From: Aquimarina agarilytica ZC1
GTDB lineage: Bacteria > Bacteroidota > Bacteroidia > Flavobacteriales > Flavobacteriaceae
Direction: 5' to 3'
Assembly (NCBI RefSeq): GCF_000255455.1
Contig: NZ_JH621247.1
Span: 1 to 37,365, forward strand
DNA length: 37,365 nt
Shown: one piece after another, positions 32,981 to 37,365 of the stretch
Layout of the letters: the number at the start of each line of letters is the position of its first letter
Numbering within the stretch: position 1 is the first letter of the stretch
Position numbers and translations under genes: made by a program
The notes under the pieces: model-generated
Database searches by the model: none
What the model was told of the DNA's origin: nothing
Seen by the model: the letters and a program-made list of their open reading frames with translations, nothing else

Positions 32981-34891
32981 TTATTTGTTTATAACAATTC
33001 GTTCAACTCTTTTAAAGGTATCTCCTGTTAATTCTAATAGATAAACCCCATTGGCTAATAAGCTTACATCTAAATTATTATTATTTAATGGCGTACTAAG
33101 TACTTTTGCCCCTTCTATGTTAAATATGGTAACAGTATGGAATTCTTCTATATTACTTACAGATACGGTATGTTGGGCAGGGTTGGGATAAAGAATAGTT
33201 TCGGGGGATTTGTCATCCAGTGACTTAGCTCCTGAAACCGCATCAAAACTCCATTGTTGGTTTTGATTGGTGTTACTACTAGCCCATAAATAGACATTTT
33301 GTTGTCTAGCTCCACCATTACCACCATCAATTGAAAAGCCGGGTGCATTACGTTTTTCTAATCGGAATCGTCCGTTAATGTTCACTTTTCGCCAATGTTG
33401 ATTTTGGTTATTAGTACCGCATGTAAATAATTTTACAGTTTGACCATTGGCTCCTCCGGTTCCACCATCTAAACAAAAGTTAGTATTTTTCTTTCGGTAA
33501 CTAAAAAAACCATTACCTCTATTAATTTCTTCCCATTGTTGGTTCACATTTGAAGTACTTCTATTCCATAAATACACATTTTGCTGGTTTGCACCGCCAT
33601 TACCACCATCAATTGAAAAACCTGAAGCATTACGTTTAGTTAACACAAATGTATTCCCGTTATTACCATTGTTTCCACCACCGCCATTGTTATTACAGTT
33701 GGCATCTGGGAATTTATCATTTATGCCGACTATAGGTAATTTTGGTTGGTTTGAAAATCCATTGTAACCAATAGTACCAAAGAAAACACCAAAAGAGTTA
33801 CTATCATAAATAACGGGCGCAATTGCTGGGCCAATATAGCTATAGCCATCAGGACCAGGTCTTGAAGAGGTGAGAGATTTTAATGGACAGGGTACAAATA
33901 CTCGGTGATTTGGTCTTATTTGTGCGGTTGTACCATAATTGACTTGTATTCCTGTAATTCTCGAATTATTAGCAAATGATCCAATACCTCTATCTCCAAA
34001 TCCACGTTCTACTCTTACTCCAAAAGAACAACTATTGGATGTTACTCCATTAATATTTACTGTTCCTCCTACAGCCGAATGAGGAGAAAGCATTACCGCT
34101 GCATTTCCATTGGTACCTATGATATTTCTACCTACAATATCTGTTGCCCCAACAGTTTCAAAATTGGCAGGTTCAAGGCGAAGTGCGATTCCTCCTTCGC
34201 TAGAAAGGTTTTTAAATAAAACTCGATCGGCTTTTCCAGCTTGGACACAGCCATAGCCGTAACTGGCATTCAATACATCAATATTTTTTATAATACCTCC
34301 TTCGGGTGCTTGATTATTAAATCCTCTTCCTAAAACAAAAGCGGATTGCTCGGTAAGGTTTTCTATAACTCTAGCATTTTCAAATTTGAAATTTTTAACA
34401 TTTTCAACTTTAACGAAAATACAAATTTCATCGGTGTTAGCGCCATCCATATTTACTGTGAATTTACCGCCATCACCTCTAATACTTACATTTTCTACAG
34501 CGTTTCTACTTCCTACCCAAAAAATAGCACCCCAAGGATTATCATTTTCGGGTAATTTAATTACTGCATTAGGAGAAAATACTAGGTGGACATTACTCTC
34601 TAAGTGTACAAATTTTATGCGATACTCACCTGCTGGGAAATAAATTTTCCCACCATTAGGTTGTTTACTAACATCGTTAATAGCGCGTCTTACTGCCGGA
34701 GAGTCATCAGTATTGTCATTAACAGTAGCGCCATAATCTGTAATGACATTTTTACTTACACCATTGTTAAATGTTTCTCTGTAAAATCTATTTTCATTGT
34801 CAATTTGACCAAAAAAAGGAGTGATCATTAAGTTGATTAAAACCAATAAAAGAACTGATTTTAAGTGGGGAATTTTTAAATACGTTTTCAT
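32981..34891 (-). CDS. Secreted right-handed beta-helix protein with ricin-type lectin and T9SS tail
   Basis: 636 residues. Signal peptide MKTYLKIPHLKSVLLLVLIN...FFGQ. Residues ~35-395 are a right-handed beta-helix of the Pectate_lyase_3 type: VITDYGATVNDNTDDSPAVR, NGGKIYFPAGEYRI, LESNVHLVFSPNAVIKL, then repeated IRGDGG / NFKFENARVIEN / RVLFKNLSSEGGIALRLEP strands. The overall look, especially GGIALRLEP, recalls iota-carrageenase-like (GH82) helices, but I cannot assign the family. After a Gly/Asn linker, residues ~415-550 hold three ricin B/CBM13 repeats (GFSIDGGNGGANQQNVYLW; NQQW, NQHW, NQQW). The T9SS type A tail is TILYPNPAQHTVSVSN...VERIVINK. It is inferred to be a polysaccharide-active enzyme with a galactose-type lectin. 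Confidence 0.75.
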   Translation of the reverse strand: MKTYLKIPHLKSVLLLVLINLMITPFFGQIDNENRFYRETFNNGVSKNVITDYGATVNDNTDDSPAVRRAINDVSKQPNGGKIYFPAGEYRIKFVHLESNVHLVFSPNAVIKLPENDNPWGAIFWVGSRNAVENVSIRGDGGKFTVNMDGANTDEICIFVKVENVKNFKFENARVIENLTEQSAFVLGRGFNNQAPEGGIIKNIDVLNASYGYGCVQAGKADRVLFKNLSSEGGIALRLEPANFETVGATDIVGRNIIGTNGNAAVMLSPHSAVGGTVNINGVTSNSCSFGVRVERGFGDRGIGSFANNSRITGIQVNYGTTAQIRPNHRVFVPCPLKSLTSSRPGPDGYSYIGPAIAPVIYDSNSFGVFFGTIGYNGFSNQPKLPIVGINDKFPDANCNNNGGGGNNGNNGNTFVLTKRNASGFSIDGGNGGANQQNVYLWNRSTSNVNQQWEEINRGNGFFSYRKKNTNFCLDGGTGGANGQTVKLFTCGTNNQNQHWRKVNINGRFRLEKRNAPGFSIDGGNGGARQQNVYLWASSNTNQNQQWSFDAVSGAKSLDDKSPETILYPNPAQHTVSVSNIEEFHTVTIFNIEGAKVLSTPLNNNNLDVSLLANGVYLLELTGDTFKRVERIVINK

Positions 34892-35175
34892 TTTTGATTG
34901 TTGTTTGTTATTAAAAAATTAGAACGACCATAAACAATTTGAGCAAATTATGGACGGGTTATAATTTAATAAATAACTACCATTAAATCAATGAATTACA
35001 TGTAAGAAGAGTATGTCGGAATATGTGATGATTTGTGTTAAATTTCTATGAAATAAATATAAAACTAGTTTAGGTGATGGACGATTAAAATCCAAAAATC
35101 AAGGTGTTGATCAAACTGAAAGTCTTGTTTTAAAGAAGCCTTTTTAGCTAGTTATAGTGCTACCTATTTTTATGC
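34892..35175. other. Intergenic, nothing recognised
   Basis: 284 bp between two minus-strand genes. No conserved promoter module or strong hairpin was seen. Confidence 0.4.
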
Positions 35176-35925
35176 CTATTCAATTGTTTTAAATTTTGGC
35201 ACAAAATAGTTTAAGCAATAAAGCATTACTCCGTAAGTAAAAATGAGTGTTGGCATGTTGGTGTTAAAACCGAGATCAAATTCTGGAATACCAAGAATTT
35301 CTCTAAAAGAACGAGTAGCAATAAGTAGCATAAAAATAATTCCGTAACCGAAAACGGCAATAATAGCTAGTTTGTTTTTACGGGTTCGTATAATCCCTTT
35401 TTTTGTTTCTTCTGTGAAGAAATACCAAAGTGCTCCAGTGCTAAATATTGCTTCAATAAAAATGGCTAAATAAGGACTAGAAGCATATAGACCAAGGCCG
35501 GCTTCCATTGTATCAGCTCCAAATAGATGATGCATATGACCAGAAAAAAAATCCAATATAAAATGTACTGCTACCAATAGGATACTTACTAATCCTATTT
35601 GTGTACTTTTAAATAGGAATTTTCCAATTGCGAATACTATAATGAACCATACTAATTGGGGTAATAAATCGTGGCTATATAGCATATCTACAGCCATATT
35701 AGTTAAGGTAGCATCAAAAGCATCACTTGGTGTAGTAGGCTCAAGGCCTAAATAATGAAAGATAAACCATAAAAAATCTTGTAATTGTACTATAATTAAA
35801 AAATAAAGTAAAGATCCTTTTGGGAATTTTTGTTTGGCTATTAATGCGGTAGTAAAATGTCCTGCGAGCATAATTCCTGTTTTTGATTTATTTGGAGGTT
35901 TCTTTTCGAGATGTACCTTATTCAT
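35176..35925 (-). CDS. Multi-pass membrane protein, DUF457/YdjM-like metal-dependent hydrolase fold
   Basis: ATG 35925 is preferred over TTG 35937. The 249-residue protein has about six hydrophobic segments. Its histidines and acids fall in the pattern of the YdjM/DUF457 family (predicted membrane metal-dependent hydrolases): GHFTTALIA at the start, MLYSHDLLPQ, and VHFILDFFSGHMHHLFGAD. The C-terminal part holds four more helices. No function has been established for close relatives that I know of. Neighbouring genes are unrelated and there is no obvious operon. Confidence 0.55.
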   Translation of the reverse strand: MNKVHLEKKPPNKSKTGIMLAGHFTTALIAKQKFPKGSLLYFLIIVQLQDFLWFIFHYLGLEPTTPSDAFDATLTNMAVDMLYSHDLLPQLVWFIIVFAIGKFLFKSTQIGLVSILLVAVHFILDFFSGHMHHLFGADTMEAGLGLYASSPYLAIFIEAIFSTGALWYFFTEETKKGIIRTRKNKLAIIAVFGYGIIFMLLIATRSFREILGIPEFDLGFNTNMPTLIFTYGVMLYCLNYFVPKFKTIE

Positions 35926-36267
35926 CTTACCGATCAATTAAAAGTAAATTAATCATCTACCCCTCCGTATCAGTCACGAGCTTTTTGTTTTTAATTTATG
36001 AGTTTGTAAATTAAAATACTGATTTTGAGTATTCAAGATATGAAAAAAATAGGGTTTACTCTTTGTAGTAAAAAATAATGCTGTAAAGAATAGCTTATTT
36101 TTAATTAGAGACTTTGGTTCAAGTATTATTTATTGGGAAGTAGGAATAACTAAGCATACATTTTTCACTATAAAACAAAGATAACTTAATTTAGAATTAG
36201 TTGTTTTAAAGATACTTAGAGCAAGATCAAAGCTTCCTATATTTTTTAGGATATAGTTATTGAACAT
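35926..36267. other. Gene-free stretch
   Basis: AT-rich, with no ORF, hairpin or repeat that I can support. Confidence 0.4.
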
Positions 36268-36432
36268 CTAGTTGTTAGTATCTGGATTTCTTATTAATTC
36301 GTAATTAGTACTTCTTCCTCCAGATGTTTCTTGTTTTAAAATTCCTTTTGAAATTAAATTTTTAATATCTCTAAGAGCTGTATCCGTTGAGCAGTTTGCG
36401 ATTTTTGCATTTATTTTATTCCAAAGATGCTT
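36268..36432 (-). pseudogene. C-terminal fragment of a Fic-family protein
   Basis: The minus strand from 36432 reads KHLWNKINAKIANCSTDTAL, RDIKNLISKGILKQE, SGGRSTNYELIRNPDTNN and stop (36270-36268). This is the winged-helix tail typical of Fic-domain proteins (AKIAKCSTDTALRDI..L..KGIL...GGRSTNYEL). The Fic catalytic domain (HxFx[D/E]GNGR) is absent: the frame runs into the cobQ remnant at about 36425-36440. Confidence 0.65.
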
Positions 36433-37034
36433 TTGAAATAGAAAAAGCGGACATCATTATTATACCAGGAACAAAAAATACACTAAATGACTTACACTTT
36501 TTACGAAAACAAAATATAGTCCAAGTTATACTATCTCATTACGAAAAAGGAAAAAAAGTAATAGGAATTTGCGGAGGTTATCAAATGCTTGGTCAGTTAA
36601 TTAAAGACCCACATCATGTTGAAAGTGATATGAATGAATTGTCAGGCTTAGGCTTATTACCCATTACTACAACTTTAACTAAAGAAAAAAAGACCGTACA
36701 GCAAGAATTTCTGTTTAAAAACAAAAAAGCTATTTGTACAGGTTATGAAATACATATGGGAGTTACCAAGGGCGTAAAGTCGTCCCCTTTATTAAAAACT
36801 AAAGATGGACGAACCGAAGGTTATGTATTGGATAATAATTGTTGGGGAAGTTACATGCATGGGATTTTAGATAATGCGGTGGTGATAGATGATTTGTTAG
36901 GGAGTGTTTCAAAAAATAGCCCCATTTCCTACCAAGAGTTTAAAGAAAAAAATTATGATTTATTAGCAGACTTGTTAAGGGATTCATTGGATATGGAATA
37001 CATGTATTCGCAAAGTAAAAAGCAAGATGATTAA
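36387..37034 (+). pseudogene. cobQ: Cobyric acid synthase, 5'-truncated (glutamine amidotransferase domain only)
   Basis: Only the C-terminal ~205 residues of the ~480-residue enzyme remain. IIIIPGTKNTLNDLHFLR is the family linker, C62 in VIGICGGYQMLGQ is the position of the amidotransferase nucleophile, and H158 in GSYMHGILD is the expected site of the catalytic histidine. The first ~15 codons of the open frame (from TTG 36387) come from antisense of the fic fragment, so the true homology starts near FEIEKADIII. The ATP-binding N-terminal domain is lost and the protein cannot amidate adenosylcobyrinate. It overlaps the next gene start by 8 nt, a relic of an original cobalamin operon. Confidence 0.85.
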
Positions 37035-37086
37035 CGGTCACGGAGACGATGCTAACAGGTATACCCGAAAAGTAGTACGCAACTTT
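37027..37086 (+). pseudogene. Start of a second cobalamin gene (CobC/CobD aminotransferase-like), broken
   Basis: ATG 37027 overlaps the cobQ stop and reads MINGHGDDANRYTRKVVRNF. A GHGDD..RY start is typical of threonine-phosphate decarboxylase-type (CobD/CobC) proteins in Bacteroidota. After this, homology ends; a different frame gives YPYVSEGLSVMEKRTIVI, unrelated to that family. It is probably a deletion joint. The call rests on a short segment and on operon position. Confidence 0.35.
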
Positions 37087-37365
37087 ATCCTTATGTTTCA
37101 GAAGGATTATCAGTAATGGAAAAGCGAACAATAGTGATCTCTTTATTCTTTTTTAGGCGTATTTTTGGAATGGATTTATAGTCAACAGACCGCTTTTTGC
37201 GAATCATCAGAAAAAACAAAGGAAGCATTGGAAAATTTATTTTTATATGCTGATGGAGAAGTAGAATAATACGATTTATAGATAAGAATTTCGTATAAAT
37301 ATGTTGAATTATTTTTTGCTAGTCTAAGGCAGGGCAGCACTATAGTGATGAGCCAGTTGATGCTT
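37087..37365. other. Window end, no intact gene
   Basis: Short open stretches (for example SSEKTKEALENLFLYADGEV ending near 37269) look like gene debris, but I cannot assign them. Confidence 0.3.

Noticed and set aside
37318..37365. Possible cobalamin riboswitch piece (GGCAGGGCAGCAC...GAGCCAG) near cob gene debris
   Set aside because: The B12-box core and pseudoknot partners cannot be recognised, and the sequence is cut by the window end.

Overview
This window looks like a chromosomal segment of a marine, AT-rich member of the Flavobacteriaceae (Bacteroidota). The signs are several type IX secretion (T9SS) C-terminal sorting tails, a CHU_C/PorP-SprF/OmpA gene set, flavobacterial -7 boxes (TAnnTTTG), no clear Shine-Dalgarno sequences, and red-algal-type GH16 hydrolases. 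No rRNA, tRNA or CRISPR was found.

Layout. (1) 1-5.3 kb: the 3' end of a giant repetitive surface adhesin with a CHU_C (type B) sorting domain, then a PorP/SprF-family outer-membrane protein and an OmpA-family lipid/peptidoglycan anchor protein, ending in a strong terminator. (2) 5.3-8.7 kb: a decay zone with a dead IS200-type element, a remnant of a secreted protein that still has a promoter with a LytTR-like direct repeat, a small secreted binding protein, a glycoside-hydrolase fragment and a dead IS256-type element. (3) 8.7-15.2 kb: three GH16 enzymes (agarase/porphyranase/carrageenase-like clan). One carries five tandem 108-residue modules of unknown type. (4) 15.5-25.2 kb: a family of secreted leucine-rich-repeat (LRR) proteins built from one, two or three copies of a ~250-residue unit, plus a beta-propeller/LamG protein. 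Two LRR paralogues are broken. All five genes share a 51-nt promoter module with fixed geometry. MITE-like elements lie between them. (5) 25.2-26.6 kb: two translationally coupled PAS-like/LuxR-HTH regulators, which are candidate regulators of the neighbouring promoter module. (6) 27.3-32.5 kb: an Old Yellow Enzyme, a bile-acid:sodium-symporter-family (BASS) transporter, and a folate-independent methionine synthase pair recognised as MesD and MesX (DUF1852). A broken Lrp/AsnC regulator stands divergently. (7) 33-37.4 kb: a secreted beta-helix protein with a ricin-type lectin tail, a DUF457-like membrane protein, then a rearrangement junction joining the tail of a Fic-type protein to a 5'-truncated cobyric acid synthase (cobQ) and the start of another probable cobalamin gene.

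How it fits together. The centre of the window is secreted polysaccharide-degrading and surface-binding machinery exported by T9SS. The strongest candidates for something undescribed are the shared promoter module linking the LRR/LamG secretome, and the five-fold module of the 933-residue GH16 enzyme. Many genes are decaying (two IS elements, two LRR genes, lrp, cobQ, fic, a glycoside hydrolase), so this is an actively rearranging accessory region. All functional calls rest on reading sequence motifs by eye; no database search was run.
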